Shown in pieces: positions 24,240 through 33,376 of a stretch of 37,071 nt of DNA (positions within the stretch are counted from its first letter, which is position 1; every line of letters begins with the position of its first letter). A model generated the notes under the pieces. It searched no databases and was not told the origin of the DNA. It was given only the letters and a program-made list of their open reading frames with translations. This DNA comes from Afipia sp. GTDB taxonomy: Bacteria > Pseudomonadota > Alphaproteobacteria > Rhizobiales > Xanthobacteraceae. A program made the position numbers and the translations under genes. Location of the stretch: contig JAUSAX010000146.1 in the NCBI GenBank assembly GCA_030652315.1, positions 1 to 37,071 of the forward strand, written 5' to 3'.

Positions 24240-25598
24240 ATGATGAGCCAAGAGCAGAACGATCTGATCACCCGCACGGGCCCGGCCGATCCAGCCGGAA
24301 AACTGATGCGGATGTATTGGCAGCCGGCGGCGCTGGTCGACGAACTCGAAGGCTCGCGGCCGATCAGGGCCGTGAAATTGCTCGGCGAAAACTTCGTTCT
24401 GTTCCGCGACGAGCAGGGCCGCTACGGCCTGATGGACCGCGATTGTCCGCATCGTGGCGCGGACCTCGCCTTTGGGCGGCTTGAAAATGGCGGCTTGCGC
24501 TGCGCCTTCCATGGCTGGCTGTTCGACGTCCAGGGCAACTGCCTCGAAACGCCGGCCGAGCCGGTTGGTTCTTCTCTGTGCAAGAACATCAAGCAGCGTG
24601 CCTATCCCGTCGTGGAGAAGGGCGGCATCCTGTGGGCCTATCTCGGCGCGGGCGAGCCGCCAGCGTTTCCGGAGATCGACTGCTTCGTTGCGCCCGACGC
24701 CTATACGTTTGCGTTCAAGGGGCTGATCGAATGCAACTGGCTACAGGCGCTCGAAGTCGGCATCGATCCGGCGCATGCCTCGTTCCTGCATCGCTTCTTC
24801 GAGGACGAAGATCTGGAAAAGTCCTACGGCAAGCAGTTCCGCGGCGCGTCCGCCGGCAGCGATATGCCGATGACCAAGATCTTGCGCGAGTACGATCGTC
24901 CGATCATCAACGTCGAGAAGACGGAGTATGGCCTGCGTCTGGTGGCGCTGCGCCAGATCGATGACGAACTCACCCATGTTCGCGTGACCAATCAGCTGTT
25001 TCCGCACGGCTTCGTCATTCCGATGAGTCAGGAAATGACGATCACGCAATGGCATGTGCCGGTCGATGACACCCATTGCTACTGGTATGCGATCTTCACC
25101 AGCTACACCAAGCCGGTCGACAAGAAGAAGATGCGCGAGCAGCGTCTCGAACTCTACGAACTGCCGGACTACGTATCACGGCGCAACAAGACCAACGATT
25201 ACGGTTTCGATCCGCACGAGCAGGCGACCGAGACCTATACCGGCATGGGACTGGACATCAACGTCCACGACCAGTGGGCCGTGGAGTCGATGGGCGCGAT
25301 CCAGAACCGCACGCGCGAACATCTCGGGCAGTCCGACAAGGGGATCGTGCAGTATCGCCGGCTGCTGCGTCAGGAGATCGAGAAGGCGGTTGCCGGTGGC
25401 AAGCCGTTGCTGTTTCTCGACGAAGCGCACGCGCGTAGCATCCAGGGCCCCGCCACAATGGATGGCATCGGGCCGACGCGCGGCTGGGAAATCTACTGGA
25501 TGGAAGTCGACGTGAAGCGGCGGCGCGGTGCGCCGTGGGCCGCGCCAATTCCAACCGAGATCGCCAAGAAGGTGCCGCATCTCACCGCGGCCGAGTAA
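24240..25598 (+). CDS. Rieske aromatic-ring oxygenase, phthalate-dioxygenase type
   Basis: 452 residues. The N-terminal Rieske domain binds [2Fe-2S] through Cys69, His71, Cys88 and His91 (CPHRGADL, then CAFHGW). The catalytic domain has NWLQALEVGIDPAHASFLH with iron ligands His179 and His184 and the bridging Asp176. This is the pattern of alpha-only oxygenases such as phthalate 4,5-dioxygenase. No beta-subunit gene is present. Partners are probably the adrenodoxin-type ferredoxin and GR-type reductase across the divergent promoter. GGAAGGA ten bases before supports ATG 24240. A glutamine-synthetase-like gene follows 15 bases later, hinting at an amino-aromatic substrate; dioxygenation and O-demethylation both remain possible. 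Confidence 0.9.
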   Translation: MMSQEQNDLITRTGPADPAGKLMRMYWQPAALVDELEGSRPIRAVKLLGENFVLFRDEQGRYGLMDRDCPHRGADLAFGRLENGGLRCAFHGWLFDVQGNCLETPAEPVGSSLCKNIKQRAYPVVEKGGILWAYLGAGEPPAFPEIDCFVAPDAYTFAFKGLIECNWLQALEVGIDPAHASFLHRFFEDEDLEKSYGKQFRGASAGSDMPMTKILREYDRPIINVEKTEYGLRLVALRQIDDELTHVRVTNQLFPHGFVIPMSQEMTITQWHVPVDDTHCYWYAIFTSYTKPVDKKKMREQRLELYELPDYVSRRNKTNDYGFDPHEQATETYTGMGLDINVHDQWAVESMGAIQNRTREHLGQSDKGIVQYRRLLRQEIEKAVAGGKPLLFLDEAHARSIQGPATMDGIGPTRGWEIYWMEVDVKRRRGAPWAAPIPTEIAKKVPHLTAAE

Positions 25599-25613
25599 GG
25601 ATCTGCTGAGCCA

Positions 25614-27071
25614 ATGTCAGGGAAAGCAACGTCATTGAGCTTTGTCGCGCGACATCGTCTTTGGTCGGAGGAGCAGAACGAAGCGGCGGTCCGCCTTCGG
25701 CGGATTGTCGAGGAAAAAGGGCTGGATACGATTCGTCTGTCGTTTCCCGACCAGCACGGGATTTTGCGTGGCAAGACGCTGGTTGCGAGCGAGGCGCTGC
25801 GTATTCTTGAAAGCGGCTGCTCGATCACGACCACGATGCTGGCGAAAGACACCTCGCATCGCACCGTGTTTCCGGTGTTCACTGCCGGCGGCGGGTTCGG
25901 GATGAAGGAAATGCAGGGCGCCGCTGACGTCCTGATGATTCCCGATCCCACGACATTCCGGGTTCTGCCATGGGCGCCCACCACGGGCTGGATCCTGTGC
26001 GATGTCCATTTCGCCGACGGTCGTCCCGTGCCGTTCGCGACGCGTGGTCTGTACAAGTCCGTGCTGAAAAAGCTGTCCGCGCGCGGCTACGATTTTGTTG
26101 CGGGACTTGAGGTCGAGTTTCACGTCTTCAAGGTCAACGACCCGAAGATGCAGCCCGGCGATGCGGGACAGCCCGGCGAGCCGCCGGAAGTCAGCCTCCT
26201 GTCCCACGGCTACCAGTATCTGACCGAGCAACGCTACGACCAGATGGAGCCGGTGCTTGAACTGATCCGGCGCGATGTTGTCGCGCTGGATTTGCCGCTG
26301 CGGTCGATCGAGGTCGAGTTCGGCCCCAGCCAGTGCGAGTTCACCTTCGCACCGACTGTCGGACTCGATCCGGCCGACACGATGGTGTTGTTCCGCAGCG
26401 CGGTGAAGCAGATTTGTCATCGCCATGGCTATCACGCGACCTTCATGTGCCGCCCGCGCATTCCGAACGTTGTGTCGTCGGGATGGCACTTGCACCAGTC
26501 GCTGGTATCCCGAGCCGACGGCCGCAACGCCTTTATGTCCGACACCGATGGCGAATTCCTGTCGGACTTCGGCAAGGGCTATCTCGGCGGATTGCTCGAG
26601 CATGCCCGCGCGGCGACTGTGTTCACGACGCCAACGATCAACGGCTACAAGCGCTACCGGTCCTATTCGCTGGCACCGGACCGTGCGATCTGGGGACGGG
26701 ATAACCGTGGCGTCATGATCCGCGCCCTGGGCGGCCCGAAGGACCCGGCCACACGGTTCGAGAACCGGGTCGGCGAGCCTGCGGCCAACCCGTATCTGTA
26801 TATGTCCTCGCAGATACTGTCGGGACTGGATGGCGTGGACCGCGCCATTGACCCCGGCCCCTCTGCCGATACACCTTACGAGACCAAGGCCAGTCTGCTG
26901 CCGAAGTCGCTGCGCGAAGCGGTTTTCGCGCTGAACGACGATCCATTTTTCAGGAACGCAATGGGCGCGGAACTGGTAGATTATTACGTGCACATCAAGA
27001 ACGCCGAGATCGATCGCTTCCAGGCTGAAGTCACCGAATGGGAGCAGCGCGAATACTTCGAGATGTTTTGA
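25614..27071 (+). CDS. glutamine-synthetase-like gamma-glutamylamide ligase
   Basis: 485 residues with a full glutamine synthetase fold. The N-terminal beta-grasp part contains FPDQHGILRGK (about 44-54). Metal and substrate ligands follow in order: GLEVEFHVF (Glu166/168), EVEFGPSQCEFTF (Glu235, Glu242), SGWHLHQSL (His292), NGYKRYRSY and RFENRVGEPAANPYL. It looks catalytically intact. Standing next to a Rieske oxygenase, it is most like the gamma-glutamylanilide-synthetase group (aniline pathways, TdnQ/AtdA1) and other amine gamma-glutamyl ligases, which couple Glu to an amine with ATP. Normal nitrogen assimilation is unlikely from context. The amine substrate is not visible in the sequence. 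The ATG lies 15 bases after the oxygenase stop. Confidence 0.85.
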   Translation: MSGKATSLSFVARHRLWSEEQNEAAVRLRRIVEEKGLDTIRLSFPDQHGILRGKTLVASEALRILESGCSITTTMLAKDTSHRTVFPVFTAGGGFGMKEMQGAADVLMIPDPTTFRVLPWAPTTGWILCDVHFADGRPVPFATRGLYKSVLKKLSARGYDFVAGLEVEFHVFKVNDPKMQPGDAGQPGEPPEVSLLSHGYQYLTEQRYDQMEPVLELIRRDVVALDLPLRSIEVEFGPSQCEFTFAPTVGLDPADTMVLFRSAVKQICHRHGYHATFMCRPRIPNVVSSGWHLHQSLVSRADGRNAFMSDTDGEFLSDFGKGYLGGLLEHARAATVFTTPTINGYKRYRSYSLAPDRAIWGRDNRGVMIRALGGPKDPATRFENRVGEPAANPYLYMSSQILSGLDGVDRAIDPGPSADTPYETKASLLPKSLREAVFALNDDPFFRNAMGAELVDYYVHIKNAEIDRFQAEVTEWEQREYFEMF

Positions 27072-27127
27072 TGCAGCGCGCCAAACGAGCTTGACGTCAA
27101 TAAAACAAAACAGGAGCAGGGGACCAC

Positions 27128-28300
27128 ATGAACAAGGCAGTGAAATACGCGTGCGCTCTGGCAGTCGCCGGGCTGATCTCAGGAGCGGCCCAAGCCGATA
27201 CGATCAAGGTCGGTGTCATCGGCACCATGTCCGGGCCGTATGCGCTGTTCGGCCAGAACTTCAAGGCAGGCATCGAGGCCTGGGTGGCGGAGCACGGCTC
27301 CAAGGTCGCAGGTCACGATGTCGAGTTCATCTACCGTGACGAAGAATCGCCAAACCCTGCGAAGTCCAAGGCAATCGCGCAAGAACTGCTGGTCAAGGAC
27401 AAGGTGCAGTATCTCGCAGGTGTCTATTTCACGCCCAACGCACTGGCGGTAGCGCCTCTGCTTGAAGAATCGAAAACGCCGCTGGTCGTTTTCAACGCGG
27501 CAACGTCGGCGATCGTCGAGAAGAGCCCGTTCATCGTCCGCACCTCCTTTACGATGTGGCAGAACACCGTGCCGGCCGCGAAGGTCGCGAAGGCGAAGGG
27601 CGCGAAGAAGGTTGCCATCGCCGTCAGCGATTACGGTCCTGGCATCGATGCCGAGACGGCGTTCAAGAAGACGTTTGAATCGGACGGCGGGGCGGTTGTT
27701 GAAGCGATCCGCATGCCGCTCAACACCACTGACTTCAGCCCGATCATGCAGCGCATCAAGGGTTCCGGCGCGGACACGATCTTCACGTTCCTTCCCGCCG
27801 GCCCGCCGACGCTGGGATTCATGAAGGCCTATATCGACAATGGTCTCAAGTCGGGCGGCATCAAGCTGATCTCGCTGGGTGACGTGTTGACCGAGCCCGA
27901 TTTGCCGAACCTCGGCGACAGCAGCATCGGCCTGCTATCGACCTATCATTATGCGGTGTCGCACGACTCGCCCGAGAACAAGGCGTTTCTTGCGCTGCTC
28001 GCGAAGGTCGGCACAAAGCTCGACGACGTCACCATGACTTCGGTGGCGGCCTATGACGGCGCTCGCGTGATCTACAAGATGATCGAGGCCACCAACGGTA
28101 AGCGCGATCCGGAGAAAGCGGTCGCTGCGGTCAAGGGCATGAAGTGGATTAGCCCGCGCGGCCCTGTGTCGATCGATCCGACGACGCGGCACATCACGCA
28201 GAATGTCTATCTGCGCGAGGTCGCCAAGAAGGACGGCAAGCTGATCAACAAGGAGCTTCAGACCTTCGAAGCTCAGCCCGACTGGGCGCTGGTCAAGTAA
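27128..28300 (+). CDS. Liv-type ABC transporter substrate-binding protein
   Basis: 390 residues, exported: signal peptide MNKAVKYACALAVAGLISGAAQA, then DTIKVGVIGTMSGPYALFGQNF, the Peripla_BP_6 opening. AGGAGCAGGGG lies just before the ATG. It is the third protein of this class in the window, and its position between the glutamine-synthetase-like gene and the permeases ties it to the aromatic cluster. A terminator-like hairpin follows 21 bases after the stop, so it may be made in excess over the permeases. Confidence 0.92.
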   Translation: MNKAVKYACALAVAGLISGAAQADTIKVGVIGTMSGPYALFGQNFKAGIEAWVAEHGSKVAGHDVEFIYRDEESPNPAKSKAIAQELLVKDKVQYLAGVYFTPNALAVAPLLEESKTPLVVFNAATSAIVEKSPFIVRTSFTMWQNTVPAAKVAKAKGAKKVAIAVSDYGPGIDAETAFKKTFESDGGAVVEAIRMPLNTTDFSPIMQRIKGSGADTIFTFLPAGPPTLGFMKAYIDNGLKSGGIKLISLGDVLTEPDLPNLGDSSIGLLSTYHYAVSHDSPENKAFLALLAKVGTKLDDVTMTSVAAYDGARVIYKMIEATNGKRDPEKAVAAVKGMKWISPRGPVSIDPTTRHITQNVYLREVAKKDGKLINKELQTFEAQPDWALVK

Positions 28301-28321
28301 ATCACAGAACTGCCACGCATG

Positions 28322-28353
28322 GATTGGCGCGAGTTTGCTCGCGCCAATCTTTT
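28322..28353 (+). terminator. rho-independent terminator or attenuator after binding-protein gene
   Basis: GATTGGCGCGAG and its reverse complement form a perfect 12-bp GC-rich stem with a TTTG loop (28322-28349), followed by TTTT (28350-28353). It should end many transcripts after the binding-protein gene; read-through would supply the amidohydrolase and permeases. Confidence 0.7.
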
Positions 28354-28378
28354 ACTAGCGGACAGACAGAACCGAGCC

Positions 28379-30010
28379 ATGCTGCACAGCCCGGACTCCA
28401 TCCGATGTATCAATGCGCGGATCTACCGGTCCGCGGATGATATCCGTCCGGCTCGTTCGCTCGTGACGCGAAGGGGTGTCATTGATTGGGTCGGTGATGA
28501 CGAGGATGCGCCGGAAGCTGCCCATGTCATTGATATGCAGGGCGCGACGATTATCCCCGGTCTGACGGACGCGCATGTTCATCTGTTTGCCATCGCCAAC
28601 GAGCGGCAGCAGATCCAGTTGAATGGACTGGGCGTCCGCACTGTTGCGGATGTCCTGCGTCACCTGTCGGTGGCGGCGATGGCAAACCCGCCCGCGCAAT
28701 GGATCAGGGCTGTCGGTTTTGACGAAAACAATCTCGCCGAGCACCGCTATCCCACGCGGGATGAAATCGACGCAGTTGCTCCCAATCATCCTGTCATTAT
28801 TCGCCGCTTTTGCGGGCACATCGCGATCCTCAACAGTGCCGCACTGAAATTGCTTCAGATCGGCGAGGGTGTCTCCGACCCACCGAGCGGATCGTTCGGT
28901 CGCGACGCGTCCGGGCGGCTGGATGGCAGCGCCAAGGAAAGTGCGGCCGAAGCTGTATTCCGCGCGATTCCGACCATCGATCCGGCCATGATGGCGGCCT
29001 CCCTGCGCGCAACAATCGAAGACAGCATCCGCATGGGCCTCACCGCCGCCGTCGAAGCCGCCGTTGGCTTCACCAGCGGCTTCGACGATGAGTTCATGGT
29101 ATGGAATTTGCTCCGCCAGGATACGTCGTTCTCGCCGATCCGCTTAGGCTTCATGTATCAGCTTGATCCGAAAGATGCCGCCGCGCGCGGCTTTATCCCC
29201 CGCCGCGATCCGGACTGGCAGGCGATGACTCTGAAATTTTTTGCCGACGGCATCGTCGGTGCGCGGACAGCGGCGGTGACCAAGCCGTTTGCCGATACCA
29301 ATTCGCACGGCTTTTTCATGCGCGATGAGGCCGATCTCGAGCGGGTGATCGTCGAAGCGCATCTCGGCGGCTGGCAAACGGCGACGCATTGCGTAGGGGA
29401 TCGCGCGTCCGCATGCGTCATCTCGGCATTCGAGGCGGCTGAAAGAGCGTTGCCGGGACAAAGGCCGCGCCATCGCATCGAGCACTATTTCTGCCCGCCG
29501 GAGGGCGGTCTTGCACGGATGAAAGCGCTCGAAGCCCTGATCGTCACGCAGCCGAACTTCTTGACGCGTATGCGCCGCTCGATCCTTGAGGCGTTCGGAC
29601 CGGATGCGCACAGCAAGTATCCCGCGCGCTCCGTGGTCGATGCCGGTGTGACTTACATCGGCAGTTCCGATGCGCCGACCGGGCATGTCTCGCCGTGGGC
29701 CGGGATGGCGAACGCCGTGGATCGCGGAGCATCGCTGGGCACGCCTATCGGTGCGGACGAAGCACTGACCCGCCGTCAGGCTGTCGGCAGCTACATGCAT
29801 GGCGGTGCCTTTGCGATGAAGCAGGAGGACTGGCGCGGGTCGCTCGTGCCGGGCATGGCGGCAGACTTTATCGCCGTCGACCGCGATCCGTTCGAAGCAT
29901 CCACCGATCTTGCCGCGACTAACGTGCTGATGACGGTGCTTCGTGGTGCCGTGCGTCACGATACGCTGTCAGCGGGCCAGTCTGCGAAGATAAAGGCAGA
30001 GGTTCACTGA
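28379..30010 (+). CDS. amidohydrolase, YtcJ-like (amidohydrolase family 3)
   Basis: 543 residues from ATG 28379; an in-frame ATG at 28319 would place the start in the terminator stem, so I reject it. A metal-dependent hydrolase: DAHVHLF (His66, His68), the internal KFFADGIVGARTA, HCVGDRA, RIEHYFCP, and SSDAPTGHVSPW with the catalytic Asp, then a C-terminal GMAADFIAVDRDPF that closes the beta-sandwich. YtcJ relatives hydrolyse N-acyl or formamide bonds, but most are uncharacterised. It sits inside the transporter operon, its stop overlapping the LivH-type start. It may split an amide form of the imported substrate or the gamma-glutamyl conjugate; that is inference. Confidence 0.85.
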   Translation: MLHSPDSIRCINARIYRSADDIRPARSLVTRRGVIDWVGDDEDAPEAAHVIDMQGATIIPGLTDAHVHLFAIANERQQIQLNGLGVRTVADVLRHLSVAAMANPPAQWIRAVGFDENNLAEHRYPTRDEIDAVAPNHPVIIRRFCGHIAILNSAALKLLQIGEGVSDPPSGSFGRDASGRLDGSAKESAAEAVFRAIPTIDPAMMAASLRATIEDSIRMGLTAAVEAAVGFTSGFDDEFMVWNLLRQDTSFSPIRLGFMYQLDPKDAAARGFIPRRDPDWQAMTLKFFADGIVGARTAAVTKPFADTNSHGFFMRDEADLERVIVEAHLGGWQTATHCVGDRASACVISAFEAAERALPGQRPRHRIEHYFCPPEGGLARMKALEALIVTQPNFLTRMRRSILEAFGPDAHSKYPARSVVDAGVTYIGSSDAPTGHVSPWAGMANAVDRGASLGTPIGADEALTRRQAVGSYMHGGAFAMKQEDWRGSLVPGMAADFIAVDRDPFEASTDLAATNVLMTVLRGAVRHDTLSAGQSAKIKAEVH

Positions 30011-30876
30011 TGCTGACCGCGCTGAGCATTTTGCTGGACGCGATTTCCTACGGGATGGTGTTGTTCACGATTTCCATCGGCCTGTCGATCATGATGGGGT
30101 TGATGCGCGTCGTGAACCTCGCCCATGGCGCCTTTGCCATGATCGGTGGCTATCTCGCGTCCTATGCGCTGAAGACGCTCGGCGTCAGCTATCCGATTGC
30201 CATTGTAATGGCGGTTATCGGCACAATCCTGATCTCGATTCCGTTCGAGGTCCTGCTGTACCGGCGCATCTACCGCCACTCCGATGCGCTGACCCAGCTT
30301 CTGCTCACCATCGGCATCACCTTCGTCATCATCGGTTTGGCAAACTTCACCCTTGGCCCGACATCGAAGCCGATCCCGTTGCCGGCGGCGCTGAGCGGTC
30401 CGTTCGATCTCGGATTCCGCATGATCGCGACGCACCGGCTGCTGGTGATCGCGTGTGGGCTTGTGACCGCGCTGGCATTATGGCTGCTGATCGACAAGAC
30501 GGAGTTCGGTGTGCGGATGCGCGCCGCGGTGGATAACGGCGACATGGCGGAATCGCTCGGCATCCGCACGCAGTGGATCTATTCGGCGACATTTGCGCTG
30601 GCCGTTGGCCTGGCGGCATTCGGCGGCGTGCTGGGTGCGGAAATGCTGCCGATCGAGCCGTTCTATGCGCTGCGTTACATGGTGACGTTCCTGGTCGTAG
30701 TGTCGGTGGGAGGCGCTGGGTCGATCCTCGGCGCGCTGTCGGCATCGCTTTTTCTGGGCCTTGCGGACACCACCGGAAAATATCTGGCGCCGGAGTTCGG
30801 CGAATTCTTCTTCTATCTCGCGGTGATCCTGACGGTATTCCTGTTCCCGCGCGGTCTTCTGGGACGGGCGCACTGA
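30010..30876 (+). CDS. ABC transporter permease, LivH type
   Basis: A 288-residue inner-membrane protein with about eight hydrophobic segments. ISIGLSIMMGLMRVVNLAHGAFAMIGGYL is the LivH opening and VVVSVGGAGSILGALSASL the ATPase-contact loop. It starts at the ATG overlapping the amidohydrolase stop (TGATG). It is clearly different in sequence from the LivH-type permease at 13677, so the two importers are distinct systems. Confidence 0.92.
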   Translation: MLTALSILLDAISYGMVLFTISIGLSIMMGLMRVVNLAHGAFAMIGGYLASYALKTLGVSYPIAIVMAVIGTILISIPFEVLLYRRIYRHSDALTQLLLTIGITFVIIGLANFTLGPTSKPIPLPAALSGPFDLGFRMIATHRLLVIACGLVTALALWLLIDKTEFGVRMRAAVDNGDMAESLGIRTQWIYSATFALAVGLAAFGGVLGAEMLPIEPFYALRYMVTFLVVVSVGGAGSILGALSASLFLGLADTTGKYLAPEFGEFFFYLAVILTVFLFPRGLLGRAH

Positions 30877-30877
30877 G

Positions 30878-31879
30878 ATGACCGAAGACATCATCAAATA
30901 TGATGTGCCGCGGCGGGGATTTCCGTTTCAGCAGGAAGCCTTTGGTCTGCTGACAATCGCGCTTGTGGGTGCGGTCGGCTATTTCGCGTTTCCCGACGAT
31001 CTCGCGTTCCTGACCCGGCTGATCAGCATCACGTTTCTCGTGCTCTCGCTCGATCTCGTCACCGGCTATTGCGGTGTCGCCACGCTGGGGCAGGCGGCCT
31101 TGTTCGGCGTCAGCGCCTACGCGGTTGGCAATGCCTGTATCGCGGGGATTACAAATCCGCTGATCCTGCTCGTCATCGGCGCTTTTACCGGCTCCGTGAC
31201 CGGGCTGATCTCCGGCGCATTAATCACGCGCTTCCATGGCCTGCCGCAACTCGTGCTGTCCATCGCCATCGGCCAGCTTGTCAGTTCGCTCGCGAACAAG
31301 CTGTCATCGCTAACCGGCGGCAGCGACGGTCTGTCGGGCATCACGCCCGCACCGATCTTCGGTATGTTCTCGTTCGATATGTATAGCCGGACGTCGTACG
31401 TCTTCTCGCTGGTGACGCTCGCGGTCGTGATGGTTGTGCTGCTCAGGTTCGTCCAGTCCCCGTTCGGTCTGTTGTGCCGCGGCATCAAGGACGACAGCTT
31501 GCGCGCACTGATGATCGGGGCCTCGGCCTATCCGAGACTCGTCGTGATGTATGGCGTGTCGGGTATCGTTGCAGGTCTCGGCGGCGCATTGATGGCGATT
31601 AATACTGGCGTCGTCGGGCTCGACAGCGTCAGCTTCGAACGATCCGCCGAAGTGCTTGTCATGCTGGTGCTGGGCGGAGCCGGGAACCTGTGGGGCGCGC
31701 TGGCCGGTGCGGTGATCTTCCAGATCTTCGAGCATATCGTCTCCGCGGCAAATCCGTTCCACTGGATGACACTGGTCGGATTGCTTCTGATCGTCATCGT
31801 GATCTTCGCGCCGCGCGGCCTTGGGCACAGCATCGCCTCGCTCTGGTCGTCCTTCTCGCAGCGGAGGCCGGGATCATGA
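30878..31879 (+). CDS. ABC transporter permease, LivM type
   Basis: 333 residues, about nine to ten membrane segments after a 20-residue cytoplasmic N terminus. LDLVTGYCGVATLGQAALFGVSAYAVG corresponds to the LivM signature GxxSLGxAAFxGxGAY, and VLGGAGNLWGALAGAVIF to the ATPase-contact loop. It begins one base after the LivH-type stop and ends overlapping the ATPase start (ATGA, 31876-31879). Confidence 0.92.
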   Translation: MTEDIIKYDVPRRGFPFQQEAFGLLTIALVGAVGYFAFPDDLAFLTRLISITFLVLSLDLVTGYCGVATLGQAALFGVSAYAVGNACIAGITNPLILLVIGAFTGSVTGLISGALITRFHGLPQLVLSIAIGQLVSSLANKLSSLTGGSDGLSGITPAPIFGMFSFDMYSRTSYVFSLVTLAVVMVVLLRFVQSPFGLLCRGIKDDSLRALMIGASAYPRLVVMYGVSGIVAGLGGALMAINTGVVGLDSVSFERSAEVLVMLVLGGAGNLWGALAGAVIFQIFEHIVSAANPFHWMTLVGLLLIVIVIFAPRGLGHSIASLWSSFSQRRPGS

Positions 31880-32640
31880 CGTCGCTGCTCGAACTGCGCA
31901 ATGTGTCGAAGTCCTTCGGCGGCCTTCACGTCAACCGCGACGTATCCTTCAGTCTTGGCAAGGGCGACCGCGTGGCGCTGATCGGACCGAATGGTGCGGG
32001 CAAGACCACGCTGGTGAATGTCATTTCCGGCGATCTCGCAGCGTCCGATGGCCGGGTGTTCTTTGAGGGGAATGACGTCACCAATGTGTCCATCCCCGGG
32101 CGCGTCCGGCAAGGCCTGGCGCGAACCTTCCAGATCACCCGCCTGTTCACCAGTCTGACGGTCGCGGAAAACGTCGCGCTGGCTGTCATGCAGCGCAAAG
32201 GCATGACGCGGCAGTTCTTTTCAGTAGCGACCTTTTCGCCGAGTGTCCGCGACGAATGGATGCACATTCTGGGCATCCTCGGCATCGCGCACCTGTCGCA
32301 GCTTCCCGTCGCGAAGCTTGCCTACGGCCAGCAACGGCTGCTCGATCTCGCGATCGGCCTCGCGCTGACGCCGAAGGTTCTGCTGCTGGACGAGCCCGCG
32401 GCAGGCGTTCCACACGACGAAGCGCCGAAAATCCTTGAAGCGATCAATCGCCTGCCGCCCGACATCGCCGTTCTGATGATCGAACATGACATGGACCTTG
32501 TGTTCAGGTTTGCGAAGCGGGTGCTCGTGCTCGCCAATGGCCGCCTGATTTTCGAAGGCAGCCCGGAAGATGTGACTAAGGACGATGAGGTCCGCCGCGC
32601 CTATCTGGGGAGCTACGCCGATGCCAGCCGCACGGCTTGA
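31876..32640 (+). CDS. ABC transporter ATP-binding protein, LivG type
   Basis: 254 residues from ATG 31876, which overlaps the permease stop. Motifs: Walker A GPNGAGKTT (about 37-45), GRVRQGLARTFQITRLF (LivG Q-loop region), signature LAYGQQRLLDLA (a usual LivG variant), Walker B VLLLDEPAAGV, switch IEHDMDLVF. The frame is open far upstream inside the permease gene, but the domain starts here. It powers the second importer with the LivF-type ATPase. Confidence 0.92.
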   Translation: MTSLLELRNVSKSFGGLHVNRDVSFSLGKGDRVALIGPNGAGKTTLVNVISGDLAASDGRVFFEGNDVTNVSIPGRVRQGLARTFQITRLFTSLTVAENVALAVMQRKGMTRQFFSVATFSPSVRDEWMHILGILGIAHLSQLPVAKLAYGQQRLLDLAIGLALTPKVLLLDEPAAGVPHDEAPKILEAINRLPPDIAVLMIEHDMDLVFRFAKRVLVLANGRLIFEGSPEDVTKDDEVRRAYLGSYADASRTA

Positions 32641-33334
32641 GGTCGAACGCCTGAGCGCGGGTTATGGCCCGACGCAGATCGTCTCGGAGATGTCGTTCGA
32701 GGTGCCGGCCGGCGGCCGTCTCGCGATTCTCGGCCGGAACGGTGTCGGCAAGACAACGCTGCTGGCGACGCTGATGGGGCTTTCGACGCGGCATCACGGC
32801 AAAATTCTTGCGGACGGGCAGGACATCAGCGTGATGCGAACCTCGGCGCGGGCGTTGTGCGGCATGGGGTATGTGCCGCAGACGCGTGACATTTTCGGCT
32901 CGCTGACCGTAGAAGAGAATTTGTCGACAGGCTTCAAGACGCGCGAGCGGCAGGGATTGTCCGAAATCTACGAGATGTTTCCGCGCCTCGCGGAACGGCG
33001 GCGGCACCTTGGGCTTCAACTCTCCGGGGGCGAACAGCAGATGCTGTCGATGGCGCGGACGCTGCTTGGAAAGCCGTCGATCCTGCTACTGGACGAGCCT
33101 CTCGAAGGACTGGCGCCGGTGATCTGCGACCAGTTGATGGAAACCATTTCCCGGCTCGCCACCAGCGGCGACATGACGATCGTCCTGGTCGAACAGCAGA
33201 TCGAACGCGCGCTGAATTTCGCCGACCGCGTCATGGTGGTCGAGCGTGGCCGTTCGGTCTGGGAGGGCGCGTCCGACGAACTGAAGTCCGACCGGTCGCT
33301 GGTGAACCGGTTGCTCGGTGTAGGCATTCACTGA
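32621..33334 (+). CDS. ABC transporter ATP-binding protein, LivF type
   Basis: 237 residues from ATG 32621, overlapping the previous gene by 20 bases. LEVERLSAGYGPTQIV, Walker A GRNGVGKTT (about 37-45), MGYVPQTRDIFGSLTVEENL (LivF-like Q loop), signature LSGGEQQMLS, Walker B ILLLDEPLEGLAP and VEQQIERAL are all intact. It completes the second Liv-type importer (SBP 27128, permeases 30010 and 30878, ATPases 31876 and 32621). The pcaH gene begins 42 bases later, so uptake and ring cleavage are probably on one transcript. Confidence 0.92.
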   Translation: MPAARLEVERLSAGYGPTQIVSEMSFEVPAGGRLAILGRNGVGKTTLLATLMGLSTRHHGKILADGQDISVMRTSARALCGMGYVPQTRDIFGSLTVEENLSTGFKTRERQGLSEIYEMFPRLAERRRHLGLQLSGGEQQMLSMARTLLGKPSILLLDEPLEGLAPVICDQLMETISRLATSGDMTIVLVEQQIERALNFADRVMVVERGRSVWEGASDELKSDRSLVNRLLGVGIH

Positions 33335-33376
33335 TCGAATTGATATTGTGACAGGGTCAACAAGAAGAAGACGCCC

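Noticed and set aside
24028..24243. 71-codon frame directly before the Rieske gene
   Set aside because: No family resemblance and no ribosome binding site; it lies in the regulatory region. A leader peptide cannot be excluded but nothing supports one.
25632..26993. 453-residue open frame on the minus strand
   Set aside because: Opposite the glutamine-synthetase-like gene, which has all catalytic motifs; the antisense frame has no recognisable domain.
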